DNA of 61,585 nucleotides from Micromonospora orduensis (GTDB lineage: Bacteria; Actinomycetota; Actinomycetes; Mycobacteriales; Micromonosporaceae). A program made the translations under genes and the position numbers. Numbering within the stretch: the first letter of the stretch is position 1; every line of letters begins with the position of its first letter. Shown piece after piece: positions 46,519 to 55,879 of this stretch. The stretch is taken from positions 1 through 61,585 of the forward strand of contig NZ_VDFY01000088.1 of assembly GCF_006228125.1 (NCBI RefSeq), in the 5' to 3' direction. The notes under the pieces are model-generated. The model did no database searches and was not told where the DNA came from. It was given only the letters and a program-made list of their open reading frames with translations.

Positions 46519-47094
46519 ATGGATGGAGTGCCTCCGGCGACCGGGCGGCTGCTGCTGCGTCGGTTGACGATCGCCGACGTGGACGCGCTGGTGGAGCTGG
46601 ACAGCGACCCGGAGGTGATGCGGTTCCTCACCGGTGGCGTCGCCACACCGCTGGCCACCGTCCGGGATGAGCAGTTGCCGAAGCTGCTCGCCCAGTACGA
46701 CAGGCATCCCGGGCTGGGCCGCTGGGCGGCGCTCGACCGGGGGACGGGCGACTTCCTGGGCTGGCTCGCGCTCGACCCGTCGGTCGACGGCACGGAGGCC
46801 GAGCTGGGTTACCGGCTGCGCCGCTCGGCGTGGGGGCGCGGCCTGGCCACCGAGGGGTCCCGGGCGCTGGTCCGGTACGCCTTCGACCGGGTGGGCGTGC
46901 GTCGGGTCTGGGCCGAGACGATGGCGGTCAACGACAGGTCCCGGCGGGTGCTGGCGAAGGCGGGCCTGCGCCACGTGCGCACCTTCCACCTTCAGTGGGA
47001 CGACCCGATTCCCGGGACCGAGCACGGCGAGGTCGAGTACGAGGTGCGGGCCGACGCCGTTCAGGAACGGCCGGCGGCCCTGCGCGCCCGGTAG
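46519..47094 (+). CDS. GNAT-family N-acetyltransferase
   Basis: The 191-residue product resembles RimJ/RimL-type acetyltransferases. It opens with TGRLLLRRLTIADVDALVEL and has the acetyl-CoA loop RRSAWGRGLATEGSRALVRY (the RGxGxA-like stretch is RGLATEG). It ends with VWAETMAVNDRSRRVLAKAG, the motif B/C region of the fold. The acceptor is unknown. Its 3' end overlaps the convergent CGNR gene by 34 bp. Confidence 0.88.
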   Translation: MDGVPPATGRLLLRRLTIADVDALVELDSDPEVMRFLTGGVATPLATVRDEQLPKLLAQYDRHPGLGRWAALDRGTGDFLGWLALDPSVDGTEAELGYRLRRSAWGRGLATEGSRALVRYAFDRVGVRRVWAETMAVNDRSRRVLAKAGLRHVRTFHLQWDDPIPGTEHGEVEYEVRADAVQERPAALRAR

Positions 47095-47621
47095 GCGGTC
47101 ACCGCCGCGCGGTTGCCGCAGCCGGCCTCGCAGAAGCGCCGCGACCGGTTGCGGGACAGGTCGACGACCACGTTGTCGCAGTCCGGGAATTCGCAGATCC
47201 GCAGTCGACGCAGCTCACCGGCGCGGACCAGGTCGGCCATGGCCATCGCTGCCTCCACCGCGAGGCGGGTCGCCAGCGGGGCGTCCCGGGGTACGGCGTG
47301 CAGGTGGTACGGCTCGTCGTCGTGCTCGATGAGCTGCGGCAGCGCCTTGTGCTCCAGCAGCAGGCCGTTGACCAGGGTGACGATCTCGGGCGGTTCGGCG
47401 TACCAGATGCGGCGTAGCCGTGGCCGCAGCTCCCGGACGGCGTGCAACTCCGCGTCGGTGTGCTCGTGCCGCCCGCTGTAGGAGTGCCGGACGAAGAACG
47501 CGTCCAGCGCGGCGACGTCGGGGAGCAGTTCGCCGTCGCGGCCCGCCGTGTTCACGAGTGCGGCGGCGGCGATCAGCGAACACTCGGTGTCATGAGCGAA
47601 CAGCAACTTGACTCCTGTCAC
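47061..47621 (-). CDS. CGNR zinc-finger (ABATE-type) regulator
   Basis: The 186-residue protein has the N-terminal ligand-binding ABATE-like domain (residues ~15-130, with VNTAGRDGELLPDVAALDAF). A C-terminal zinc finger reads ICEFPDCDNVVVDLSRNRSR then RFCEAGCGNRAAVTAYRAR, the CGNR box that names the family. These are predicted ligand-responsive DNA-binding regulators. It is divergent from an EamA transporter, and an inverted repeat spans both starts, suggesting it controls the transporter. GTG 47621 is taken as the start. Confidence 0.88.
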   Translation of the reverse strand: MTGVKLLFAHDTECSLIAAAALVNTAGRDGELLPDVAALDAFFVRHSYSGRHEHTDAELHAVRELRPRLRRIWYAEPPEIVTLVNGLLLEHKALPQLIEHDDEPYHLHAVPRDAPLATRLAVEAAMAMADLVRAGELRRLRICEFPDCDNVVVDLSRNRSRRFCEAGCGNRAAVTAYRARRAAGRS

Positions 47622-47668
47622 AGGCTCCGCCTAGCGTCATCGGCACAAGGATAGTTTGCTCATGACAC
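47587..47668. promoter_or_regulatory. Spaced inverted repeat at the CGNR/EamA divergent starts
   Basis: GTGTCATGAGCGAA (47587-47600), inside the first codons of the CGNR gene, is the inverted copy of TTTGCTCATGACAC (47655-47668), with 13 of 14 matching. The second arm overlaps TAGTTT (47652-47657), a probable -10 of the transporter. A 54-bp spacer separates them. Confidence 0.5.
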
Positions 47669-47692
47669 CCGTGCCGTACCGAGGAGCGCGAG

Positions 47693-48646
47693 ATGCACCG
47701 ACGACCCGCCGCCGGCGTAGCGCTGGCGCTGCTCTCCGCGGTCACCTTCGCCACCTCGGGCACCTTCGCGCGCTCCCTCATCGAAGCCGGCTGGTCCGCC
47801 GAGGCCGCCGTCAGCGCCCGGGTCGGCATCGCCGCCCTGGTGCTGGCGATCCCCGCCGTGCTGTCACTGCGCGGCAACTGGGACGTGCTGCGGCGGAACA
47901 CCACGGCGATCGCGATGTTCGGGCTGCTCGGGGTCGCGCTGGCCCAGGCCTGCTTCTTCAACGCCGTGCGCTACCTGCCGGTCGGCGTCGCGCTGCTGCT
48001 GGAATACCTCGGCATCATCCTGGTCGTGGGCTGGATGTGGCTGCGACACGGGCAGCGTCCCCGCCAGCTCACCGTGGTCGGCTCGGTGGCCGCCCTGGGC
48101 GGACTGGCGTTCGTGCTGGACCTCGCCGGCAACGCCGACTTCCACCCGGTGGGCGTGCTCTGGGGACTCGGCGCGGCGCTGGGCCTGGCCGGCTACTTCG
48201 TACTCGCCGGCCGCGTCGATCCCCGGCTGCCCTCCGTCGCCATGGCCAGCGGCGGAATGGCCGTCGGCGCCGCCGTTCTGCTCCTGATCGGGCTGACCGG
48301 TGTGCTGCCGCTGCACGCCACCTTCGGCGAGGTCACCTTCGCCGGGCAGCGCACCAGCTGGCTCCTGCCCATCGTCGGGCTCTCCCTGGTCGCCGCCGTC
48401 GTCGCGTACCTGGCCGGGATCGCCGGCACCCGGATCCTCGGGCCCCGGCTGGCCTCGTTCGTGGGACTGACCGAGGTGCTCTTCGCGGTGCTCATCGCCT
48501 GGCTGTTCCTGGACGAGTTGCCTACCGCCTGGCAGTTGTTCGGAGGCGTGCTGATCGTCGCCGGGGTCGCGCTGGTACGCCTCGACGAACTGCGCGCCTC
48601 GCCCGCACCTGCCCCGCCCGAGCCCGCGCTGGCCGTCAACGCCTGA
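47693..48646 (+). CDS. EamA/DMT-family transporter
   Basis: The 317-residue protein has about ten transmembrane helices in two EamA repeats (VALALLSAVTFATSGTFARS at 9-28 and VGVLWGLGAALGLAGYFVLA near 150). EamA proteins usually export amino acids or small metabolites, and the RarD/RhtA branch looks closest. A ribosome-binding site GAGGAG precedes ATG 47693. It is probably regulated by the divergent CGNR protein. Confidence 0.88.
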   Translation: MHRRPAAGVALALLSAVTFATSGTFARSLIEAGWSAEAAVSARVGIAALVLAIPAVLSLRGNWDVLRRNTTAIAMFGLLGVALAQACFFNAVRYLPVGVALLLEYLGIILVVGWMWLRHGQRPRQLTVVGSVAALGGLAFVLDLAGNADFHPVGVLWGLGAALGLAGYFVLAGRVDPRLPSVAMASGGMAVGAAVLLLIGLTGVLPLHATFGEVTFAGQRTSWLLPIVGLSLVAAVVAYLAGIAGTRILGPRLASFVGLTEVLFAVLIAWLFLDELPTAWQLFGGVLIVAGVALVRLDELRASPAPAPPEPALAVNA

Positions 48647-48686
48647 GACAGTGGTCTCGGCGCTTGATCGACTCGGGTTCTGGTGC

Positions 48687-49607
48687 TCACCGACGCCAGC
48701 CCCGGCCGATCAGCGCGGCGCGCACCTCGCTGAGCACCGCCGGGAACTCGCCATGCAATCGCCGGCTGGTCACGTGCAGCACCAGCCAGCCCGCACCGAC
48801 GAGCAGGTTGAGCCGTCGGCGGTCGCGGTGCAGTTGCTGCGGATCGGAGTGCCACCGGCCGTCGTACTCGAGCGCCACCCGGAACTCCGGCCAGGCCAGG
48901 TCGGGATGCAGCACGAGCCCGCCGGCCACGCGGATCGGCTGCCGGGTCACCGGCCGGGGAAGCCCGCCCAGCACCAGACGTACCCGTAGCTGCGACTCGG
49001 GAGGCGACTGCGCGCCCGGATCGGCCAGGCCGAAGACCCATCTCGCCCGCCGGCCACCCGGTCGGTCCGCGTTGGCGGTGCCGACTGTGGACAACGCCGC
49101 CTGGGTGGTCAGACCGCCCGCGAGGAGCGAGTCGACGATCGGGACCGCGCGCAGCGGATCCAACCAGACAGCCGTCTCCCAGGCGGCCGAGGTGGGATCC
49201 GTGCGGCGCAGCTCGATGCCGTCTCTTCGGTTGGTCACCGGCGGGAGGGACGGCGCGTCGGCGGCGCCGAGCAGGTGCACCCGGAGGCGGCGTCGGGAGT
49301 CGACCCGACAGGCCTTCGGCACCAGGACGTGGACGTCGTCGTCGAACCCTGCGGCGTGCTCGACGCCGTGCAGGTAGGCCGCCGACGGGCCGGCGATCAC
49401 CGCCTCGGGTGGCAGCCGCAACGCCGCTGCCCGGCAGGCCAGCGCGTGGTCGCGATCGAGGCGGGCGTCGGCGTACACGTCGTGCCGAAGGCGGATCCAG
49501 GACGAGCCACGTAGCTGGTGTCTGGTGGCCAGTCCCTGTCGGACCACGTCGGAGCCGCGGAAGACCTGCCAGGCGAGGGCGGGAGGTCGGTGGGGATGAG
49601 GAGGCAT
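48687..49607 (-). CDS. DUF559 / endonuclease-fold protein
   Basis: The 306-residue protein has an N-terminal winged-helix-like part reminiscent of AbiEi-type antitoxins (VVRQGLATRHQLRGSSWIRL, HDVYADARL). The C-terminal DUF559 domain has the PD-(D/E)xK-like fold of very-short-patch endonucleases: LHPDLAWPEFRVALEYDGRW, then HRDRRRLNLLVGAGWLVLHV. The Asp in HPDLAW and the Glu in ALEYDG could be the metal ligands. Many actinomycetes carry many copies of this family. The substrate is unknown and no toxin partner is adjacent. No clear ribosome-binding site is seen at ATG 49607. Confidence 0.82.
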   Translation of the reverse strand: MPPHPHRPPALAWQVFRGSDVVRQGLATRHQLRGSSWIRLRHDVYADARLDRDHALACRAAALRLPPEAVIAGPSAAYLHGVEHAAGFDDDVHVLVPKACRVDSRRRLRVHLLGAADAPSLPPVTNRRDGIELRRTDPTSAAWETAVWLDPLRAVPIVDSLLAGGLTTQAALSTVGTANADRPGGRRARWVFGLADPGAQSPPESQLRVRLVLGGLPRPVTRQPIRVAGGLVLHPDLAWPEFRVALEYDGRWHSDPQQLHRDRRRLNLLVGAGWLVLHVTSRRLHGEFPAVLSEVRAALIGRGWRR

Positions 49608-49724
49608 AGGCCCAGACTCGGACCCCGACTGGGCACCCGAAACCCCTGTGGACAGCGCCGGAAGGGCGCCCGGGGCGCACCTGTGGACGACCGCCGACCA
49701 CCCGGCTCGGAGTGCTATACGGCT

Positions 49725-49800
49725 AGATCAACACCATATCGGCGTAGTGGCGCCATCGATCGGCCGAGATGCCGCCACATCGGCGATGTGGAGTCGATCA
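49725..49800. repeat. Large imperfect hairpin, family C
   Basis: The 26-nt arms 49725-49750 and 49775-49800 match as inverted copies at 19 of 26 positions. The 24-nt middle (CGCCATCGATCGGCCGAGAT...) is itself partly self-complementary. It lies between two minus-strand genes. Confidence 0.5.
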
Positions 49801-49842
49801 AGGCCGACCGACCGACGGGTCAGCGGGCCGGCGGGGTCAGCG

Positions 49843-50562
49843 TCAGCGGAGGGCGGCGGCGACGGCCGTTGCGGCGGCCAGCACCTGCGGGCCGACCAGT
49901 CCGACGTCCAGCGGGGCGAGGGCCACCACGCCCACGCTCGCCTCCAACCCGGGTACGCCGAGCACCGGCGCTGCCACCCCGTACGCCCCGGACTGCAACT
50001 CTCCGCTGCTGCTCACCGGTTCCGCCACACCGGTCCGGCCGGCCAGGATGGCCCGCCCCGCCGCTCCCCGATCCAGTGGATGCCGCGCCCCCGTCCGGTA
50101 CGCCACGTGGAACGACGTCCAGCTCGGCTCGACCACGACAAGCGCGACGCCCTCGCCGCCCTCGACCACGGTCAGGTGCGCGGTCGCGCCGGCCTGCTCG
50201 GCGAGCCGACGCAGGGCTGGCAGCGCGCCCTCGGCGAGCAGTGGTTGGGCCCGGCGGGCCAGGTGCAGCACCCCGGCGCCGAGGCGGAGCCGCCCGTCGG
50301 CGTCGCGGCGCAGCATTCCGTGCCCGGTCAGCGGGCCGACCAGCCGGTAGACGGCGGCCCGGCCGATCCCCAGCCGGGTCGCGGCCTCGGTGACCGTCAG
50401 GCCGCCCGGCGCGTCGGCGACCAGGTGCAGCAGCCGCAGACCCCGGTCCAGCGTCTGCGCCGTCTCCCCGCCCCGCCCGGCCACCCCGGCGACCGCGTCC
50501 GGGTGACCCACGACAGTCTCGGTGCTGGCGGGTGGCTCACCGGAGCGTGCGGTCGCATCCAC
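49843..50562 (-). CDS. IclR-family transcriptional regulator
   Basis: A 239-residue regulator. The N-terminal winged HTH (QTLDRGLRLLHLVADAPGGL, with TRLGIGRAAVYRLVGPLTGH) is followed by the GAF-like effector domain (HLTVVEGGEGVALVVVEP, RHPLDRGAAGRAILAG). IclR proteins control catabolic genes in response to small acids. It is divergent from cysS, with which no functional link is evident. GTG 50562 is preferred because TACGCT (50570-50575, minus) ends 7 bp upstream; in-frame GTG 50586 would add eight residues. Confidence 0.9.
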   Translation of the reverse strand: MDATARSGEPPASTETVVGHPDAVAGVAGRGGETAQTLDRGLRLLHLVADAPGGLTVTEAATRLGIGRAAVYRLVGPLTGHGMLRRDADGRLRLGAGVLHLARRAQPLLAEGALPALRRLAEQAGATAHLTVVEGGEGVALVVVEPSWTSFHVAYRTGARHPLDRGAAGRAILAGRTGVAEPVSSSGELQSGAYGVAAPVLGVPGLEASVGVVALAPLDVGLVGPQVLAAATAVAAALR

Positions 50563-50569
50563 GTCTGGC

Positions 50570-50575
50570 AGCGTA
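50570..50575 (-). promoter_or_regulatory. -10 element for the leaderless IclR gene
   Basis: TACGCT on the minus strand, 7 bp before GTG 50562. It is separated by 38 bp from the opposite -10 of cysS. Confidence 0.45.
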
Positions 50576-50613
50576 CGACCCGGCACCGGCGGATCCGGAC
50601 AGGCGTGGACGGC

Positions 50614-50619
50614 TACCCT
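50614..50619 (+). promoter_or_regulatory. -10 element for leaderless cysS
   Basis: TACCCT ends 6 bp before GTG 50626, with no Shine-Dalgarno sequence. cysS thus appears to have its own promoter here rather than being read from ispF. Confidence 0.5.
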
Positions 50620-50625
50620 TGTACG

Positions 50626-52041
50626 GTGACGCTACGCCTGTATGACACCGCCACCCGATCGGTGCGGGACTTCGTCCCGCGGGAAGCCGGCAAGGTGGGG
50701 GTCTACCTGTGTGGTCTCACCCTCCAGGCGCCGCCGCACATCGGCCATCTTCGCTCCGGCGTCAACTATGACGTGCTGCGCCGCTGGCTGCTTGTCGCCG
50801 GTTACGAGGTCACGTTCATCCGCAACGTGACCGACATCGACGACAAGATCCTGGTCAAGGCGGGCGAGCAGGGTCGGCCGTTCTGGTCGATCGCGTACGC
50901 CAACGAGTTGATCCTCGCCGAGTCGTACCAGGCGTTGAACGTGCTGGCGCCCACCTACGAGCCGCGCGCCACCGGGCACATCCCGGAGATGCACGAGCTG
51001 ATCACCAAGCTGATCAACGATGGGCACGCCTACCCGGCCACAGACGGCTCCGGCGACGTCTACTTCGACGTGGCGTCCTGGCCGGCGTACGGATCGCTGT
51101 CGGGTCAATCCCCGGACGCGATGCAGTCGGCCGGCGACGCCCCCGACCGGGGCAAGCGGGACCCGCGCGACTTCGCCCTGTGGAAGGGCGCCAAGCCGGA
51201 CGAGCCGGCGGACGCCTACTGGCCGTCGCCGTGGGGGCTGGGCCGGCCGGGCTGGCACATCGAGTGCTCGGCGATGTGCTGGCGGTACCTCGGCCCGGAG
51301 TTCGACATCCACGGTGGCGGACTGGACCTGACGTTCCCGCACCACGAGAACGAGATCGCCCAGTCTCAGGCGGCCGGGCTGCCGTTCGCCCGCTACTGGG
51401 TGCACCACGGGCTGCTCAGCATCGGCGGGGCCAAGATGGGCAAGTCGGCGGGCAACGCGCTGGACCTGGCGTACGTGGACTCGCTGGGGGTGCGGCCGGT
51501 GGAGCTGCGCTACTACTACGCCGCCGCCCACTACCGCTCGGTGATCGACTACTCGGAGGATTCGCTGCGCGACGCGGCCACCGCGTATCGCCGGATCGAG
51601 GGTTTCGTGCAGCGGGCCGCCGAGCGGGTCGGCGTCGGGCAGCTCGGCGAGCTTCCGGCCGGTTTCGTCGCCGCCATGGACGACGACCTCAACACGTCCG
51701 CCGCCCTGGCCGTGCTGCAACAGCACATCCGGGACGGCAACACCGCGCTCAGCGTCGGTGACGATGTGACCGTCCGCACCACCCTGGCCGCAGTGCGGGC
51801 AATGCTGGATATCCTCGGCATCGACCCCCTCGACCCGGCGTGGACCGGTGGCGGCCGCTCGGATGACCTGCGCGCCGTGGTGGACTCCCTGATCGCGCTG
51901 GCCCTGGAGCAGCGCGCGCAGGCCCGGGGCCGCAAGGACTGGACCGCCGCGGACGCCGTACGCGACCAGCTCAAGCTGGCCGGCGTGGTGGTCGAGGACA
52001 CCCCCCAGGGCCCCCGTTGGACTATTGGAGAGCAGGACTGA
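50626..52041 (+). CDS. cysS: Cysteinyl-tRNA synthetase
   Basis: CysRS charges tRNA-Cys. The 471-residue class I enzyme has the zinc Cys at LCGLTLQ, the HIGH motif in [10 protein letters not shown], the zinc-site segment [15 protein letters not shown] and [18 protein letters not shown]. The KMSKS loop appears as KMGKS in [12 protein letters not shown]. The C-terminal DALR and anticodon domains are complete, so it is the full synthetase rather than the related mycothiol ligase MshC (~410 residues). It overlaps rlmB by 1 nt (TGATG). Confidence 0.95.
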   Translation: MTLRLYDTATRSVRDFVPREAGKVGVYLCGLTLQAPPHIGHLRSGVNYDVLRRWLLVAGYEVTFIRNVTDIDDKILVKAGEQGRPFWSIAYANELILAESYQALNVLAPTYEPRATGHIPEMHELITKLINDGHAYPATDGSGDVYFDVASWPAYGSLSGQSPDAMQSAGDAPDRGKRDPRDFALWKGAKPDEPADAYWPSPWGLGRPGWHIECSAMCWRYLGPEFDIHGGGLDLTFPHHENEIAQSQAAGLPFARYWVHHGLLSIGGAKMGKSAGNALDLAYVDSLGVRPVELRYYYAAAHYRSVIDYSEDSLRDAATAYRRIEGFVQRAAERVGVGQLGELPAGFVAAMDDDLNTSAALAVLQQHIRDGNTALSVGDDVTVRTTLAAVRAMLDILGIDPLDPAWTGGGRSDDLRAVVDSLIALALEQRAQARGRKDWTAADAVRDQLKLAGVVVEDTPQGPRWTIGEQD

Positions 52042-53180
52042 TGGCCGGCAACTCGCAGCGCCGTGGCCGGCGACTGACGCCGAAGGCGGGTGCCCCCAAG
52101 GGCTCCGGCGGCAAGAACAAGGACTCCCTCGCCGGTCGGGGGCGTACGCTGCCCGCCGACGAGCGACCGTGGCACAAGGGTTACTCGGGCACCGAGAAGC
52201 TGCCCCAGCGCACCGCCTGGAAGCAGGACAAGGAGCGTCGGGCGGCGGCCGAGGAGGGGCGTGCCCCGAAGATCGGTCAGCCGGGCAGCAAGGACACCAC
52301 CTGGGGCAAGGGCGGCGGCCGGGGCGTACCTGCCGGGCGGGCCGCCGGTCGTGGCGCCGCAGGCCGGGGCGGCAAGCCCGTCGGCCGCAGCGGTCCCCGG
52401 GTCGCGCCCGGGCGCAAGTCCAACCCGTCGAAGGACACCCCGGAGCTGCTGGTCGGGCGCAACCCGGTGCTGGAGGCGCTGCGCGCCCAGGTGCCGGCGA
52501 CGGCGCTCTACACGGCCCAGGGCATCGACATGGACGACCGGATCAACGAGATCATCCGGACCGCCGCCGACCGGGGCATCGCCAACCTGGAGATCAGCCG
52601 GGCCGAGCTGGACAGGATGACCGGCGGGGTGCTGCACCAGGGCGTCGGGTTGCAGGTGCCGCCCTTCGCGTACCAGCCGTTCGACGACATGGTCGCCGCC
52701 GCCCTGGAGCAGCAGGCGCCGCTGCTTGTCGCACTGGACGGGGTCACCGACCCGCGCAACCTGGGCGCGGTGATCCGTTCGGCCGCCGCATTCGGCGCGC
52801 AGGGTGTCTTCGTACCCGAGCGGCGGGCCGCCGGGATCACCGCGACCGCCTGGCGGACCAGCGCCGGCGCGGCCGCGCGGGTGCCGGTGGCGCAGGTGAC
52901 CAACCTGACCCGGTCGTTGAAGGCGTGCCGCGAGGCCGGCTTCATGGTGGTCGGCCTGGACGCCGACGGCGACACCGACCTGTACGACCTGGAGGCCGCG
53001 GTCGGTCCGCTGGTGGTGGTGGTCGGCTCCGAGGGGCGCGGGCTGTCCCGGCTGGTCGGCGAGACCTGCGACCTGACCGTCAGCATCCCGATGATCTCCG
53101 AGGTGGAGTCGCTCAACGCCAGCGTGGCGGCCGCCGTCACCCTGGCCGAGGTCGCCCGCCGGCGCTCGGTCGAGCTGTAG
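52041..53180 (+). CDS. rlmB: 23S rRNA (guanosine-2'-O)-methyltransferase RlmB
   Basis: A SpoU/TrmH-family methyltransferase of 379 residues that modifies 23S rRNA, by homology with E. coli RlmB (G2251). The first ~130 residues are basic and Gly/Lys/Arg-rich, a low-complexity RNA-binding tail common in actinobacteria. The substrate-binding domain ([20 protein letters not shown]) and the knotted SPOUT domain follow, with motif 1 [20 protein letters not shown], motif 2 [14 protein letters not shown] and motif 3 [18 protein letters not shown]. The start ATG overlaps the cysS stop, so translation is coupled. Confidence 0.93.
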   Translation: MAGNSQRRGRRLTPKAGAPKGSGGKNKDSLAGRGRTLPADERPWHKGYSGTEKLPQRTAWKQDKERRAAAEEGRAPKIGQPGSKDTTWGKGGGRGVPAGRAAGRGAAGRGGKPVGRSGPRVAPGRKSNPSKDTPELLVGRNPVLEALRAQVPATALYTAQGIDMDDRINEIIRTAADRGIANLEISRAELDRMTGGVLHQGVGLQVPPFAYQPFDDMVAAALEQQAPLLVALDGVTDPRNLGAVIRSAAAFGAQGVFVPERRAAGITATAWRTSAGAAARVPVAQVTNLTRSLKACREAGFMVVGLDADGDTDLYDLEAAVGPLVVVVGSEGRGLSRLVGETCDLTVSIPMISEVESLNASVAAAVTLAEVARRRSVEL

Positions 53181-53186
53181 TCACGT

Positions 53187-53226
53187 CGACGCGGCCCCTC
53201 CCCGACTCCGGGGAGGGGCCGCGTCG
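53187..53226 (+). terminator. Terminator after rlmB
   Basis: A 17-bp perfect stem (53187-53203 with 53210-53226; core GCGGCCCCTCCCC) around a 6-nt loop, 6 bp after the rlmB stop. Confidence 0.85.
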
Positions 53227-53260
53227 TGTGCCCACCGGGTGAGGCGAACCTGCCGGTACG

Positions 53261-53296
53261 ACAAAAGGGGCGGCCCGCCGAAGCGGACCGCCCCTT
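53261..53296 (-). terminator. Terminator after the sugar ABC ATPase gene
   Basis: On the minus strand AAGGGGCGG-T-CCGC pairs with GCGG-G-CCGCCCCTT and runs into TTTTGT. The hairpin with its U-rich tail is the clearest intrinsic terminator in the window. It starts 17 bp after the gene. Confidence 0.85.
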
Positions 53297-53312
53297 CCGG
53301 TACGGCGTTACG

Positions 53313-54404
<1,092 letters not shown>

Positions 54405-54425
54405 GGTGAAGCGCTTCCTTTCACC
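54405..54425. promoter_or_regulatory. LacI-type operator candidate at the msiK ribosome-binding site
   Basis: GAAGCGCTTC (54407-54416 region) is a perfect palindrome, flanked by the outer inverted pair GGTGAA (54405-54410) and TTCACC (54420-54425). It covers the ribosome-binding site, so a bound repressor could block both transcription and initiation. Confidence 0.5.
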
Positions 54426-54745
54426 GGCAGGAACGTGCCGGACGATCCGAGTGAAGGAGCGACAGGCACGTGTCCGTGCCGGTCAGCGGACGGCGGCCCG
54501 GTCGCGGGGGCGGCCGGGTTGTCGTCCGTGTCACTGCACCGTAAACGGCTTTCCCCGCGCTGCCAAGGCGGGGGAGGGTCGTACGTGGCCCATCACCTAC
54601 GCATTCCGGTCAGTCGGGCACGGGAGGCCATCAATCGACATGTCGTCATACCAATGGGCGTCGGGTTGTTGACGTTTCCCGTGCTCGGGAGCCCTCGCGA
54701 GCGGGATATCCGGACGTCACTCGCTATGCTGACCACGACGCACGC
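54426..54745. other. Intergenic region between msiK and tRNA-Thr
   Basis: No gene is recognised in this 320-bp stretch. It must carry the msiK promoter (minus strand) and the tRNA promoter. For the tRNA the best -10 candidate is TATGCT at 54725-54730, 15 bp before the mature 5' end. An isolated TTGACG at 54669 is too far upstream to be its -35. Confidence 0.4.
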
Positions 54746-54822
54746 GCCCCTGTAGCTCAGCTGGCCAGAGCACTCGCCTTGTAAGCGAGATGTCGCCGGT
54801 TCGATCCCGGCCGGGGGCTCCA
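54746..54822 (+). tRNA. tRNA-Thr (anticodon UGU)
   Basis: A 77-nt cloverleaf. The acceptor stem GCCCCTG/CGGGGGC has one G-U pair, the D arm is GCTC..GAGC, and the anticodon stem CTCGC/GCGAG encloses loop CTTGTAA with anticodon TGT. The T arm is GCCGG-TTCGATC-CCGGC. The discriminator is T and CCA is encoded. The gene stands alone, and no integrase or direct repeat marks it as an integration site. Confidence 0.95.
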
Positions 54823-54956
54823 ATTCCATCAGGCAGTTTTCGGACCGGCGCCGCCGCGAGTGCGCCGCGCGGCAACGTGGCGGCGCATCTTCTCGGCAGT
54901 CCGGGGCCTGGCGGTAGCCTGGGGCCGGGCAGACAGCCGGGCGGGACGGGGGCCCG

Positions 54957-55355
54957 ATGAGTCGCGCGGTGGAGGAGTCGAACCGGGCGATGCTGCGTGC
55001 CCGGGACGCGATGGACCGGGCGTACGCCGAGCCGCTGGACATTCCGGCGTTGGCCCGGATCGCGCACGTCTCGGAGGCCCATTTCATCAGGACATTCCGG
55101 GCCACGTTCGGTGAGACCCCGCACCGCTACCTGCAACGCCGCCGGGTGGAGCGGGCGATGTGGCTGCTTGTGGAGACCGAGCGGGACGTGACCGACATCT
55201 GTTTCGCGGTCGGCTTCAGCAGCCTGGGCACGTTCAGTCGGACGTTCCGGCAGATCGTCGGTGAGTCGCCGACCGGCTTCCGTCGACGCGCCACGCCCAC
55301 GAACGTGCCGTCCTGCTTCACCAAGGCCTGGACCAGACCGATCAGTTTTGGATAA
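54957..55355 (+). CDS. AraC-family transcriptional regulator (HTH domain only)
   Basis: The 132-residue protein is essentially just the double HTH of the AraC/XylS family: DIPALARIAHVSEAHFIRTF with RATFGETPHRYLQRRRVERA, then DVTDICFAVGFSSLGTFSRT with FRQIVGESPTGFRRR. There is no effector domain. It is followed 35 bp later by a VOC/glyoxalase protein. This AraC-VOC pairing is common in actinomycetes, where the VOC protein may be target or ligand sensor. A TAGCCT at 54914-54919 could be the -10. Confidence 0.9.
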   Translation: MSRAVEESNRAMLRARDAMDRAYAEPLDIPALARIAHVSEAHFIRTFRATFGETPHRYLQRRRVERAMWLLVETERDVTDICFAVGFSSLGTFSRTFRQIVGESPTGFRRRATPTNVPSCFTKAWTRPISFG

Positions 55356-55377
55356 GCAGCAGGTCAGGGGCGACCTC

Positions 55378-55383
55378 TAGCGT
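55378..55383 (+). promoter_or_regulatory. -10 element for the VOC gene
   Basis: TAGCGT ends 7 bp before ATG 55391. This favours that start over ATG 55385. Confidence 0.4.
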
Positions 55384-55390
55384 CATGGGC

Positions 55391-55810
55391 ATGACGATGA
55401 ACGCGATCAGCCGCTCCCAGATCTACGTCCTCGACCAGGACGAGGCGCTCGACTTCTACGTGAACAAGCTCGGCATGGAGGTCAACACCGACCAGGACCT
55501 CGGGTTCATGCGGTGGTTGACGGTCAACCTGCCCGGCGACCCGGAGCGCGAGATCCTGTTGGAGAAGCCGGGTCCGCCGGCGCTCGACCCGGCTACCGCC
55601 GAGCAGGTCCGGGAGTTGCTCACCAAGGGTGCCCTGGGCGGGTACCTCTTCATGACCACCGACGACGCCCGCAAGACGCACGAGGATCTCGTGGCGAAGG
55701 GCGTCGAGATCACCGACGAGCCGACCGAGCGCCCGTACGGGATCGACTTCGGCATCCGGGACCCGTTCGGCAACAAGATCCGCATCGGCCAGATGTTCCC
55801 GCGGGCCTAG
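55391..55810 (+). CDS. VOC-family (glyoxalase/bleomycin resistance) protein
   Basis: The 139-residue protein has one pair of beta-alpha-beta-beta-beta modules. It begins ISRSQIYVLDQDEALDFYVN, has REILLEKPG, and ends YGIDFGIRDPFGNKIRIGQ, the DPFGN turn typical of this branch. Metal-ligand candidates are sparse; the final Glu of glyoxalase I is absent at the usual place, so it may be a binding protein rather than an enzyme. It probably works with the AraC regulator just upstream. Confidence 0.87.
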   Translation: MTMNAISRSQIYVLDQDEALDFYVNKLGMEVNTDQDLGFMRWLTVNLPGDPEREILLEKPGPPALDPATAEQVRELLTKGALGGYLFMTTDDARKTHEDLVAKGVEITDEPTERPYGIDFGIRDPFGNKIRIGQMFPRA

Positions 55811-55830
55811 CTGGCCGTTGGGGCGATGGT

Positions 55831-55862
55831 CGGGAGGCGCGGGGTCGACCCCGCGCCTCCCG
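55831..55862. terminator. Perfect 32-nt palindrome after the VOC gene
   Basis: The two 16-nt halves (55831-55846 and 55847-55862; centre GGGGTCGACCCC) are exactly complementary. It lies 21 bp after the VOC stop and just before the next start, and is most simply read as a terminator. Confidence 0.65.
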
Positions 55863-55879
55863 ATGTGGTGGGGTAGGTC

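Noticed and set aside
48687..49607. Type IV toxin-antitoxin (AbiE) system
   Set aside because: The N-terminal half recalls AbiEi but the C-terminus is a DUF559 endonuclease-like domain, and no AbiEii nucleotidyltransferase gene is adjacent.
50626..52041. MshC (mycothiol ligase) instead of CysRS
   Set aside because: The protein is 471 residues with complete C-terminal anticodon domains, and it pairs with rlmB. MshC is shorter and lacks the anticodon domain.
54746..54822. tRNA-Thr as an attachment site of an integrated element
   Set aside because: No integrase, excisionase or direct repeat of the tRNA 3' end is visible in the window.
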